Of a stretch of 58,837 bases of DNA, positions 9,522 to 17,004 are shown piece after piece. Source of the DNA: a bacterium BMS3Abin11 (GTDB lineage Bacteria > Pseudomonadota > Gammaproteobacteria > BMS3Bbin11); assembly GCA_002897635.1 (NCBI GenBank), contig BDTD01000009.1:118754-177590 (forward strand), in the 5' to 3' direction. Made by a program: the position numbers and the translations under genes. The stretch's first letter is position 1. Every line of letters begins with the position of its first letter. The notes below the pieces were generated by a model, which did no database searches, had not been told where the DNA came from, and saw only the letters and a program-made list of their open reading frames with translations.

Positions 9522-10286
9522 TCACTCGTTTTTTATTCCACCGGAACTGAGTTCATCAACATCAAGCTCAGGCAGTTCATCCAGGCCATCTGCCATTCCC
9601 GCCTGCTCCAACTTTCCATCGATTAAATTAATCCGCGAATCAACTGCATGTAAATGTTCAAGTATGCGATTGACCGCCTGCGCTACAGGGTCTGCAGAGT
9701 TTTGTGTTTCACCATAAGCGGTAAAACCTATTTTCTGAGCCTGCTCCTTACGTTTTTCTACGACACTTTCATCCGGTTCGGTGACGATATGACCGGGAAT
9801 ACCGACTACAGTAGCCATGGCCGGTACATCTTTGACCACCACTGAATTTGAGCCAATTTTTGCACTGGCGCCAATTGTTATCGGCCCAAGTATCTTGGCC
9901 CCGGCACCGATGACAACATTATCTTCCAGTGTCGGGTGGCGTTTGCCTTTTTTCCAACTCGTTCCACCTAATGTAACGCCATGATACAACGTACAGTCAT
10001 TACCAATTTCTGCCGTCTCACCGATCACCACACCCATGCCATGATCAATGAAAAAGCGGCAGCCAATGATGGCACCTGGATGAATTTCAATTCCAGTTAG
10101 CCAGCGAAAAAGATTGGATAATACTCGCGCCAGCCATTTGAGCCCGTGACGCCACAGGAAAGAGCTCATGCGATGCCCCCAGAGTGCATGCAAACCTGGA
10201 TAGGCGGTGAGTACTTCGAGCGTATTCCTGGCTGCAGGATCACGCTCGAAAACACATTGAATATCATCTCTTAGTCTTTGTAACAT
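9522..10286 (-). CDS. cysE: Serine O-acetyltransferase
   Basis: CysE makes O-acetylserine, the carbon acceptor for sulfide in cysteine synthesis. The C-terminal left-handed beta helix of hexapeptide repeats is clear ([46 protein letters not shown]). Two catalytic histidines are in FIDHGMG and LYHGVTLGG. The 254-aa product is of the short class and has an extended acidic tail. It follows cysG after one base and precedes iscR, so cysteine supply and cysteine desulfuration are neighbours. Confidence 0.94.
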   Translation of the reverse strand: MLQRLRDDIQCVFERDPAARNTLEVLTAYPGLHALWGHRMSSFLWRHGLKWLARVLSNLFRWLTGIEIHPGAIIGCRFFIDHGMGVVIGETAEIGNDCTLYHGVTLGGTSWKKGKRHPTLEDNVVIGAGAKILGPITIGASAKIGSNSVVVKDVPAMATVVGIPGHIVTEPDESVVEKRKEQAQKIGFTAYGETQNSADPVAQAVNRILEHLHAVDSRINLIDGKLEQAGMADGLDELPELDVDELSSGGIKNE

Positions 10287-10287
10287 A

Positions 10288-11718
10288 TCACTTAATCTGT
10301 TTTTTATTACTGTTGTTATACCAATTTAATTTTTCATGCAGTTTGACTACATGCCCAACAATAATCAGGGTTGGGGCTTTCACTTCATACAGCCGTACGA
10401 GTTCCGGCAGGCTGTCAAGATCACCAATATAAACCTTTTGCTCCGGTGTTGTACCCTGCTGAATTAGCGCTGCGGGTGTAGTCGGTGGCATATCATGCGC
10501 TATCAGCTCCTTACAAATGACATTGACTGCCTGTAGCCCCATATAAAATACAATAGTCTGATTGGGCTGAGCCAGGGCCGGCCAGTTGAGATTGCAAGTA
10601 CCATCTTTTAGGTGGCCAGTGACAAACGTGCATGCCTGAGAATAATCTCTGTGAGTCAGAGGGATACCGGAGTATGTGGAGCAACCTGAAGCCGCAGTGA
10701 TAGCCGGCACCACCTGAAATGGAATCCCCTCTTCCATCAGGCCCTCTATCTCTTCACCACCACGACCGAAAATGAACGGGTCACCGCCCTTCAGGCGCAA
10801 TACTCGATGCCCCTCCTTCGCCAGCCGAATCAGCAACTGGTTGATGTCTTCCTGTTGTATAACATGGTTATTACGTTCTTTACCCGCATAGATGCGTTTT
10901 GCATCCCGACGCACCATATCCAGAATTGGTTCAGACACCAGCCTGTCATAGACGACAATATCGGCCTGCTGCATAAGGCGCAATGCGCGGAAAGTGAGCA
11001 AATCAGGATCGCCCGGGCCAGCGCCCACCAGATAGACCTGCCCAACATCATCCTGTGCGGCCCCTGCTTTACTTATTTCCTCTGTTAACGCCGATCTTGC
11101 CTCATCATCACGACCGGCGTAAACCAGCTCTGCAATACGCCCCTGCAATATTCTTTCCCAGAAAAAACGCCGGGATTCAATATTGGTAAAATGTTTTTTT
11201 ACTGTTACGCGGTATTCCTCTACCAGGCTTGCCAGACGGCCCATGGCTGAAGGTATAAACGATTCCAGGCGCCCGCGTAGCAGACGCGCCAGCACGGGTG
11301 AGGCACCACCCGTTGATATGGCAACCTGCACCGGGGAACGATCAATGATCGATGGCATAATAAAGCTGCACAGATCCGGATTATCTACTACATTGACCGG
11401 AATACCTGCATCCTGAGCTATAAACGATACGCGTTCATTCACCTTTCGATTATCAGTTGCTGCGATAATAACAGCCTGGCTGTTAATATCTGAATCTTCA
11501 AAGTCACGCTTATGATGTGTAATTTTATTGTCTGCTACTTTTGCATTAAGCTCTTCACAAAGACCCGGTGCTATGACCGTTATGCTAGCGCCGGCCTTAT
11601 ACAGCAGCACTACTTTTCGGGCCGCAACCTGACCCCCGCCAACAACCAGGCAGTTACGTTCCTTCATGTTTAGAAATATGGGTAAAAAGTCCACATCGGG
11701 CTCCAACTGAGCATGCAT
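10288..11718 (-). CDS. cysG: Siroheme synthase CysG (trifunctional)
   Basis: CysG turns uroporphyrinogen III into siroheme, the cofactor of sulfite and nitrite reductases. The N-terminal half is the precorrin-2 dehydrogenase/ferrochelatase ([20 protein letters not shown]-binding). The C-terminal half is the SAM uroporphyrinogen methyltransferase ([36 protein letters not shown]). At 476 aa it is a full-length fusion. The context with cysE suggests sulfur assimilation; in a sulfur oxidiser siroheme would also feed Dsr-type enzymes. Confidence 0.95.
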   Translation of the reverse strand: MHAQLEPDVDFLPIFLNMKERNCLVVGGGQVAARKVVLLYKAGASITVIAPGLCEELNAKVADNKITHHKRDFEDSDINSQAVIIAATDNRKVNERVSFIAQDAGIPVNVVDNPDLCSFIMPSIIDRSPVQVAISTGGASPVLARLLRGRLESFIPSAMGRLASLVEEYRVTVKKHFTNIESRRFFWERILQGRIAELVYAGRDDEARSALTEEISKAGAAQDDVGQVYLVGAGPGDPDLLTFRALRLMQQADIVVYDRLVSEPILDMVRRDAKRIYAGKERNNHVIQQEDINQLLIRLAKEGHRVLRLKGGDPFIFGRGGEEIEGLMEEGIPFQVVPAITAASGCSTYSGIPLTHRDYSQACTFVTGHLKDGTCNLNWPALAQPNQTIVFYMGLQAVNVICKELIAHDMPPTTPAALIQQGTTPEQKVYIGDLDSLPELVRLYEVKAPTLIIVGHVVKLHEKLNWYNNSNKKQIK

Positions 11719-11817
11719 TGAACAAATAACCGAGTAATTTTATCAAATACTACAGGTTCAGGTCTAAATTCTCTTTGAATTATTTTTTGTAACTACCGAG
11801 GCTAAAACGAATCTGCC

Positions 11818-11888
11818 TGTGTAGGTGCGAATTCATTCGCACTTGTGATTTACATACTTTTGTGTGCGAATGAATTCGCACCTACACA
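11818..11888. repeat. REP-like palindromic repeat, family A, copy 1
   Basis: Perfect 25-bp arms (11818-11842 and 11864-11888) contain GTAGGTGCGAATTCATTCGC. It is the most symmetrical of four related copies; the others are at 16245, 29639 and 32899. It lies in the 357-nt gap upstream of cysG. Confidence 0.8.
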
Positions 11889-11916
11889 ATAGAGTCATGT
11901 TGTTTTGAAATTCTAA

Positions 11917-12075
11917 GGAACCTCTGATTAATTCTGGACGAAGTAGATTGCGATCTAAAATATTCAGGTTTGAGGCGCAAATCACACGTAATAGCTAGCT
12001 ATTGCGAAGGTTTGCAACGAAAAAACTGGATATTTTAGGCGTAAGATACGAGTTCATGAATTGATCAGAGGTTCC
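11917..12075. mobile_element. 159-bp MITE-like element with terminal inverted repeats
   Basis: Ends GGAACCTCTGATTAATTC and GAATTGATCAGAGGTTCC form an 18-bp inverted repeat with one mismatch. CTAA flanks both sides (11913-11916 and 12076-12079), consistent with a 4-bp target duplication. Internally CTAAAATAT pairs with ATATTTTAG, and AATAGCTAGCTATT is a palindrome, so the whole element can fold back. No transposase is encoded. Lone similar ends occur at 51481 and 53191. Confidence 0.7.
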
Positions 12076-12615
12076 CTAATTCTGTTGCCGGCAACTTGTC
12101 ACTTCGATACTTTCAAAATGTTCTTTCAACCAACGATGCACCAAATGAGATGTATAGCGCTTAAGGTCTTTCTCCACGCCATCCCGATTCACAATTTGCG
12201 CTGTCATTTCCAGTCTAACCTTGTTCGGAGTAAAGTGCTCGGCAAGCTTTTTCTGCGCTGATGGCTTCCCAGGACGCACCCTGGGCATGGTGTAAAGCAG
12301 GTTTTGCATGGCGTCAAAACGTAAACTGTTAAAAATGGGGCGCAAGCGTTTACGAACCTCCTCCCACACCAGCTTTGTTGCTAACCAGGCAATATTATCT
12401 GCCGCATCAAGTAAATCTGCGTCAATACCTCTTGCAGCCTCCTGAAAATACTCCATCGCAGGGTAATAGCCGAGGTGGTTCTCTTTCTCATAACTTGCCA
12501 CCTGCTTTGCCATCTCCATCCCAACCACAGCGGCTGCAGCTGCTGCTGAATGACTATCCAGGTCCTCCAGCTTCACTGTGATAAGAATGCTTAAAGATAC
12601 ATTAGTGATTTTCAT
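12076..12615 (-). CDS. Hypothetical protein
   Basis: A 179-aa protein that I do not recognise. It begins MKITNVSLSILITVKLEDLD and contains an alanine-rich stretch (HSAAAAAAVVGMEMAKQ), then mostly helical, charged sequence. No membrane segment or known catalytic motif is visible. ATG 12615 is preferred over a TTG 15 nt upstream. The stop codon TAG lies in the CTAA target duplication of the MITE, so the original C-terminus could have been altered by that insertion. Three further unknown or Sel1-type genes lie upstream on the same strand. Confidence 0.6.
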   Translation of the reverse strand: MKITNVSLSILITVKLEDLDSHSAAAAAAVVGMEMAKQVASYEKENHLGYYPAMEYFQEAARGIDADLLDAADNIAWLATKLVWEEVRKRLRPIFNSLRFDAMQNLLYTMPRVRPGKPSAQKKLAEHFTPNKVRLEMTAQIVNRDGVEKDLKRYTSHLVHRWLKEHFESIEVTSCRQQN

Positions 12616-12624
12616 TAATATCTG

Positions 12625-12678
12625 TTTCAAGTTTCAGGTTTCAGGTTTCAGGTTTATTAGGACTTGAAACTTGAAACT
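12625..12678. repeat. Short tandem and inverted repeat (GTTTCAG units)
   Basis: Three tandem GTTTCAG units are followed by GACTTGAAACTTGAAAC, which can pair back with AAGTTTCAGGTTTC. It separates two hypothetical genes and may end or attenuate transcription. Confidence 0.5.
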
Positions 12679-13114
12679 ATTTTTCTTCCAACTTCGCCAC
12701 CATCCCCAACAACGGCTCACTAACCGGCTTGATACGCTTACGCATAACCGAACCAAGACATTCAGCACCACCAAACAAAGGATCCAGCAATGTCTCACTC
12801 ATTTGAGCCAGGCCAAGCATGGCCAATACACGATCTTTACTATCCGGAAAAAGCGTGTTTATCTCCCTGACCTCATCAGTAAGATGACTAAATTCTTCAC
12901 TACTATCCCCATCAAAAACTTCTGAGTTGAACATTTGAAGATATTCAATACTACGAAAGCTGCGTGACAAACCCAGACTATCGAACTTTTGGCCAATGGC
13001 ATTGAATAGTGTGACCACAACATTCTGCTGTGATGGCCTCTTTAGTGCCAGTTTAATAATGTGGAAGAATGACTGACCATTTTCGCTGTGGCACCAGAGG
13101 TAGCATTGCGCCAC
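12677..13114 (-). CDS. Hypothetical protein
   Basis: A 145-aa unrecognised protein starting at GTG with AGGGG eight bases upstream. The sequence is mainly helical (FSHLTDEVREINTLF, LAMLGLAQMSETLLDPLFGG) and soluble, with no motif I can name. The gene is 21 nt downstream of another small unknown gene, and both follow a Sel1-repeat gene. This suggests a three-gene operon. Confidence 0.6.
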   Translation of the reverse strand: MAQCYLWCHSENGQSFFHIIKLALKRPSQQNVVVTLFNAIGQKFDSLGLSRSFRSIEYLQMFNSEVFDGDSSEEFSHLTDEVREINTLFPDSKDRVLAMLGLAQMSETLLDPLFGGAECLGSVMRKRIKPVSEPLLGMVAKLEEK

Positions 13115-13135
13115 GCTGTTCCCCTGTTCAATAAG

Positions 13136-13375
13136 TTATGCAAGATGCAGACTAAGGTCTGCATAACTTTCATGTTTATCTACTTTATGCGGTAAATCAT
13201 CCGCCGCCGTAATCAAAAACCCGGGATAGTAGGCGGATTTATGTGAGGCTTTTTCCCACAACAGGAGACGGTTATCCTCAGATAATACACCCGGTTGAAG
13301 CAATAAGCTCACCGTACAGATGTCTTCTTGTCCAAATAATGGGCAGGACGCATTGTTAAAACCCTGCCTTCGCAT
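13136..13375 (-). CDS. Small hypothetical protein
   Basis: A 79-aa protein starting at the ATG inside the end of the Sel1 gene (about 20 nt overlap, MRRQGFNNASCPLFGQED). A longer open frame to 13426 adds only Arg-rich residues out of frame with Sel1 and is unlikely to be translated. No family is recognised. Its overlap upstream and short gap downstream argue that it belongs to one operon. Confidence 0.5.
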   Translation of the reverse strand: MRRQGFNNASCPLFGQEDICTVSLLLQPGVLSEDNRLLLWEKASHKSAYYPGFLITAADDLPHKVDKHESYADLSLHLA

Positions 13376-13781
13376 ACCATTCCTTCGCCTTCTCAGGATC
13401 TTTCTCAACTCCATTACCTTCTTCATAGATCATCGCCAGCGTAGTCTGTGAGCCGGCCAGGCCCTGTTCTGCCGCCAGGGTGAACCATTCAACCGCTTTT
13501 TCCATATCCTTTTCCACGCAATCGCCTTCCATATACATAAATCCGATACCGTGCTGGGCAATGGCATGGCCTTCCTCAGCGGCCTTGAGCATCCATTTCA
13601 CCGCGGTATCTGGATCACGGCCAACTCCCAGACCATTCTGGAACATAATCGCTACCCGGTGCATGGCTTCAGTATTGCCATTTTCGGCCAGCGGTGACAA
13701 AAACCGCATAGCTGTTGAAAAATGCTTGGACTCAAATGCCGACATACCACTGGCGAAATCCATGTCATCCTGGTCACTCAT
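13356..13781 (-). CDS. Sel1-like repeat protein
   Basis: Three Sel1-type repeats fill this 141-aa protein: EAMHRVAIMFQNGLGVGRD, AIAQHGIGFMYMEGDCVEKD and AGSQTTLAMIYEEGNGVEKD. Each is followed by an AVKWM/AVEWF/AKEWY helix. Such solenoids mediate protein-protein contacts and are often regulatory or stress linked. There is no signal peptide, so it is probably cytoplasmic. GGAG precedes the ATG. It heads a small operon of unknown genes. Confidence 0.85.
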   Translation of the reverse strand: MSDQDDMDFASGMSAFESKHFSTAMRFLSPLAENGNTEAMHRVAIMFQNGLGVGRDPDTAVKWMLKAAEEGHAIAQHGIGFMYMEGDCVEKDMEKAVEWFTLAAEQGLAGSQTTLAMIYEEGNGVEKDPEKAKEWYAKAGF

Positions 13782-14222
13782 ACAACTACTCCGTAAATAT
13801 TTATAGAGCCCTGAATAATAACAGATTGTACAAACCGGATATTCCCAATAAACGTATGGCCACTAAAGCAAAAGAAAGACTTTTCTCACCACGGAGGACA
13901 AAGAGGCCACAAAGAAAGAAAAGATCTTTATTTGTATTTAAAAAATAAATCTAGTTCCCAGCACTCAGCCTGGTCCAACATTCATGATAGTAAACCCACT
14001 GTAATATTAACAACTTACACTCTGTATCCTCTGTATCCTCTGTGATAAATAGTTCTTCTTATTTATCGGAAGCTCCCGACTAAGAACCAAATTCCAACTG
14101 GACAAAATACCCGTTTTAGGCCAAAATAAGGGTTTAATAATTTACTAAAGTTTTACGAGATGCGTAGGTTCAGGCTTCTCACTAACTATTGATAAAGTAT
14201 TTAAGGACATAGGGGATTTTTC
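13782..14222. other. 441-nt intergenic region with degenerate repeats
   Basis: I see no gene here. It holds CACCACGGAGGACAAAGAGG near 13888 and tandem CTCTGTATC units near 14020, which look like members of a common, partly complementary intergenic repeat. The final 60 nt should contain the promoter of the small gene at 14223, but no clear boxes stand out. Confidence 0.5.
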
Positions 14223-14417
14223 ATGAACAAAGAATATTATGATGCGGTAGTCAAGATGGAAGAAATGGGTGTAAACAACGAATACATCCTGGGTTGGCAG
14301 GGTGGTTATTTGTGCAACGTCAAGCGTGAAGAACAGCGCCTGACCGAAGCCTACGAAGCCGGCTACGGCGACGGTCTGGAAAAAACCCAGGATAACTTTG
14401 GTAACTGGACGAATTAA
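14223..14417 (+). CDS. Small conserved-looking soluble protein
   Basis: A 64-aa protein rich in Tyr, Gly and Glu (EYILGWQGGYLCNVKREEQR, EAYEAGYGDGLEKTQDN). It has one cysteine and no membrane segment. The two G/Y-rich turns weakly recall ribosome modulation factor (YQAG repeats), but the similarity is too slight to name it. It is a stand-alone gene with its own strong intrinsic terminator, so it is likely expressed as a short abundant mRNA. Confidence 0.7.
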   Translation: MNKEYYDAVVKMEEMGVNNEYILGWQGGYLCNVKREEQRLTEAYEAGYGDGLEKTQDNFGNWTN

Positions 14418-14456
14418 GTTCGTTTCAGAAAAGCCGGGCATCAAAGAAAACCAGAA

Positions 14457-14482
14457 GGGAGCGCAACACGCTCCCTTTTTTT
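14457..14482 (+). terminator. Intrinsic terminator of the 14223 gene
   Basis: Stem GGGAGCG / CGCTCCC around loop CAACA is followed at once by seven Ts. It is 40 nt after the stop codon. Confidence 0.93.
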
Positions 14483-14541
14483 GTCAGTTAGAGATTACTT
14501 CGTTATTCTGTTCCTCAATGACGACATCTAGAATGTATCCT

Positions 14542-15108
14542 TCATTCTTCCACCTCATCTTCAGGAAACAAATTTGCGATTCCTCTTTTCAGTATCTTGA
14601 TCGCATCAGGGGCTTCAATATCAATAATCTGCGTTGTCACCCATTTTTTCTGTCGCTCACCCATCACAGCCGTCACACTTTCACCAAAATAACGCAGCAT
14701 TGGAAATGATGGACCGCTTTCGTCGCTATAACTGAATTTTGCATACTCGTTCATACGCAAGTTCAGGGTGTTGATCAAATCAGGCTTGTATTCTCCATTA
14801 CCGAGAAAGTCCTCCATATTGTCCTGCATGGTTTGCGCCATCGCTTTTGCCATCGCAGAAATAAAGACGTTGCGTTCCTTTTCATCCATACGTCCATACA
14901 TCATGCGATCGGTGATGTGAATGAGAAAAGCCGCAAATTCCCAGATTATTGCCAGTCGTTGAACCTGGGTATCGGTCTGAAAATCATTATTTTCAAGGTC
15001 AAGCACGGCCTGAGCACATATACGCCAGGCAATGAAGCCGACAACACCCGCTATCTCTTCAGGTGTACGATCACGATTTTTGGCACTCCATTTACTACGA
15101 ATTCTCAC
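14542..15108 (-). CDS. Hypothetical helical protein
   Basis: A 188-aa unrecognised soluble protein. GGAG lies six bases before its GTG start. It opens MRIRSKWSAKNRDRTPEEIA and is predicted mostly helical, with no transmembrane segment (IWEFAAFLIHITDRMMYGRM is amphipathic). It ends acidic (FPEDEVEE). It is convergent with the 14223 gene and divergent from the 15186 gene. No function can be assigned. Confidence 0.65.
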   Translation of the reverse strand: MRIRSKWSAKNRDRTPEEIAGVVGFIAWRICAQAVLDLENNDFQTDTQVQRLAIIWEFAAFLIHITDRMMYGRMDEKERNVFISAMAKAMAQTMQDNMEDFLGNGEYKPDLINTLNLRMNEYAKFSYSDESGPSFPMLRYFGESVTAVMGERQKKWVTTQIIDIEAPDAIKILKRGIANLFPEDEVEE

Positions 15109-15185
15109 AATAGACTCCCGTTATTTTTTAAGTTTGTTATTCTACAATAACTACCATCATCGTTGGATACCGGCACAGGTTGTGT

Positions 15186-16229
15186 ATGGAATTAAAATTG
15201 AATGAATTACAGCAGCATGTGCAGCATAACTGCCACATTTCTGATGCGAGCCATGCCGGGAGCTACACGCTTTGTATTTATTTACTGAAAATGCGTGAGT
15301 TCTACCGCTGGGAACATGCCCTTGGCTTCGATGATCGCATTGCTAACGATGACATTGGCAGTTGGCTAACGGAGCGTGAATCTCTTTGGGAATCCCTTGA
15401 GGGAACATCATTCAATAACCTGAGTATTGGCGATGAAAAATATGAGCCATTTGATATTGATGGCATCAACAACGCTCTACAGAAAAAAGATCTCGTTTAC
15501 AGCGCCGGTTATATACAGCGCGGAAAACCACACTTCTTCCTTGCCGATGTCACTGCTGTTCATCAGCATGAGGGCTACCGGATTATCATATGTGGAAAAG
15601 AACATGCCCGCGAGCTATCTGCACCTCCTGCCCTGAGCCAGGGAAAAACTATTTTTATCCGTAGTGAGTCATTACGTCGAACTGTATGGGAAAAGGTAGA
15701 AGAAAGCCTGTGGAACAAACAACGGTCTCCCCTGGTTCGCGCTATCGCCTGCTATGACTTTGAGAACGATTTGCTGGAAAGCCTGACACAACTGTGTGAC
15801 AGGGAGATCAAAACTCTGGTTGCACACGAAATAGGTGAGATCATGGCCGGGGAACTACTCGGAGAAACATGGCAGAAAATGATCAGTGTGGCAGACCATC
15901 CACCGCTTGAGCTAATGTTGCGCTCAATCAGGGATAACCTGGCAGACTGCCTGATGACCATCCCGGATATCATTAAGAATGTTGAGCCAGCACGACTGCA
16001 TTTTTATATTGCCAACATCGGAAATATGCGGAAATCTCAGTTTCCTGCCCTGCGTGAGGCCTATGACAAATGGTTAGAAGATGATTCAACAGAGTATCTT
16101 GAGAAGGTATGCCTGCAAGGTCAGGATCATTGGTTATCAGTAGCAACAAATCTTCAGGATCTGTTTCTGAAAGAAAGTAAAATAGACAGTGATAAGTTCC
16201 AGGAAATTATCGAATCCAGAACTCTTTAA
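15186..16229 (+). CDS. Conserved hypothetical protein, possibly Sfum_1244 family
   Basis: A 347-aa soluble protein. The N-terminus (LNELQQHVQHNCHISDASHA, then CIYLLKMREFYRWE) is as I remember for the uncharacterised Sfum_1244 family, which has no known function. The start is taken as ATG 15186 with AGG upstream; a TTG two codons earlier is possible. There is no signal peptide. The C-terminal half includes LVAHEIGEIMAGELLG, an HEIGE sequence resembling a zinc-protease HExxE helix, but without further support. A REP-like repeat follows the stop. Confidence 0.65.
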   Translation: MELKLNELQQHVQHNCHISDASHAGSYTLCIYLLKMREFYRWEHALGFDDRIANDDIGSWLTERESLWESLEGTSFNNLSIGDEKYEPFDIDGINNALQKKDLVYSAGYIQRGKPHFFLADVTAVHQHEGYRIIICGKEHARELSAPPALSQGKTIFIRSESLRRTVWEKVEESLWNKQRSPLVRAIACYDFENDLLESLTQLCDREIKTLVAHEIGEIMAGELLGETWQKMISVADHPPLELMLRSIRDNLADCLMTIPDIIKNVEPARLHFYIANIGNMRKSQFPALREAYDKWLEDDSTEYLEKVCLQGQDHWLSVATNLQDLFLKESKIDSDKFQEIIESRTL

Positions 16230-16244
16230 GATAACTGAACTACC

Positions 16245-16322
16245 TGTAGGTGCGAATTCATTCGCACAATATAGCTAATCAGGCATATTTTCTGACATTG
16301 TCCGAATTTGTCGGGCCTACAA
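16245..16322. repeat. REP-like palindromic repeat, family A, copy 2
   Basis: Left arm TGTAGGTGCGAATTCATTCG is identical to the other copies. The right arm TTGTCCGAATTTGTCGGGCC then CTACAA is an imperfect complement. It lies between two plus-strand genes. Confidence 0.8.
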
Positions 16323-16340
16323 TTTTGCACCGACGTAATT

Positions 16341-16952
16341 ATGAGCATAAACAGTAAACCAACCTGCAAAGAACTCACATCCATCCGTGAAATGATCCCC
16401 AATACCTTTATCTTCGAAAAGATGAACGCACTGCCAGCTGACCTGTGTGACGATATGATCCGGCGTTTTGAGGCCAGTGAAGAGGACCAGTATCCCGGAC
16501 ATATTGGCCAGACTGTGACCAGCAATCAAAGCATTAAGAAAACCACAGACCTGGTGGTCAGCGGCAAACCGCAATGGAAGGATATCGATCGTGCCCTGTT
16601 TCAATCAATGGGCAGGGCAATTCTTGAGTTCAGGGAAAAATACATCTACTTCAAAGGTCCCTTCAAAGACATGGGCTACAATCTTCAGCGTTATATACCC
16701 GGAGAGTTTTATCACTGGCATATCGATGGCGGCAGCCATGACTTCAGCCAGCGGCAACTAGTTGCACTCTGGTACCTGAACGATGTGGAAGGTCCTGGCG
16801 GAGAAACGGAATTTCTATTTCAAAATGCGAAAATTAAACCTGAGCGGGGGAAACTGGTTCTGTTTCCGCCTTTCTGGACGCATGAACATCGGGCGGTGGA
16901 ACTTAAGAAAGGGGTTAAATATATTGCTACAACCTGGATAGTCTTTGCTTAA
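16341..16952 (+). CDS. 2-oxoglutarate/Fe(II) oxygenase, prolyl-4-hydroxylase type
   Basis: A 203-aa dioxygenase of the P4Hc fold. The facial triad is visible as HWHIDGG (H-x-D) and the distal His in WTHEHRAVE. The 2OG carboxylate lysine is in KKGVKYIATTW. The start is ATG 16341; the longer frame upstream runs through the repeat. The substrate is unknown, and protein or small-molecule hydroxylation are both possible. A second Fe/2OG enzyme is encoded at 21740. Confidence 0.85.
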   Translation: MSINSKPTCKELTSIREMIPNTFIFEKMNALPADLCDDMIRRFEASEEDQYPGHIGQTVTSNQSIKKTTDLVVSGKPQWKDIDRALFQSMGRAILEFREKYIYFKGPFKDMGYNLQRYIPGEFYHWHIDGGSHDFSQRQLVALWYLNDVEGPGGETEFLFQNAKIKPERGKLVLFPPFWTHEHRAVELKKGVKYIATTWIVFA

Positions 16953-17004
16953 AAGCAGATTAAGGATGAAAGATTAAGGAAAAAGCCGAACCCATCATTT
17001 ATTT

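Noticed and set aside
13136-13426. Longer version of the 79-aa gene
   Set aside because: The additional N-terminal residues are Arg/Lys-rich and overlap the Sel1 coding region in another frame; ATG 13375 is the simpler start.
14145-14444. Open frame of 99 codons on the minus strand
   Set aside because: It is antisense to the 64-aa gene at 14223, which has better composition, a ribosome-binding site and a terminator.
15786-15860. HEIGE sequence in the Sfum_1244-like protein as a zinc protease site
   Set aside because: HExxH is not matched, no third ligand pattern is visible and the context is not protease-like, so I did not assign a peptidase function.
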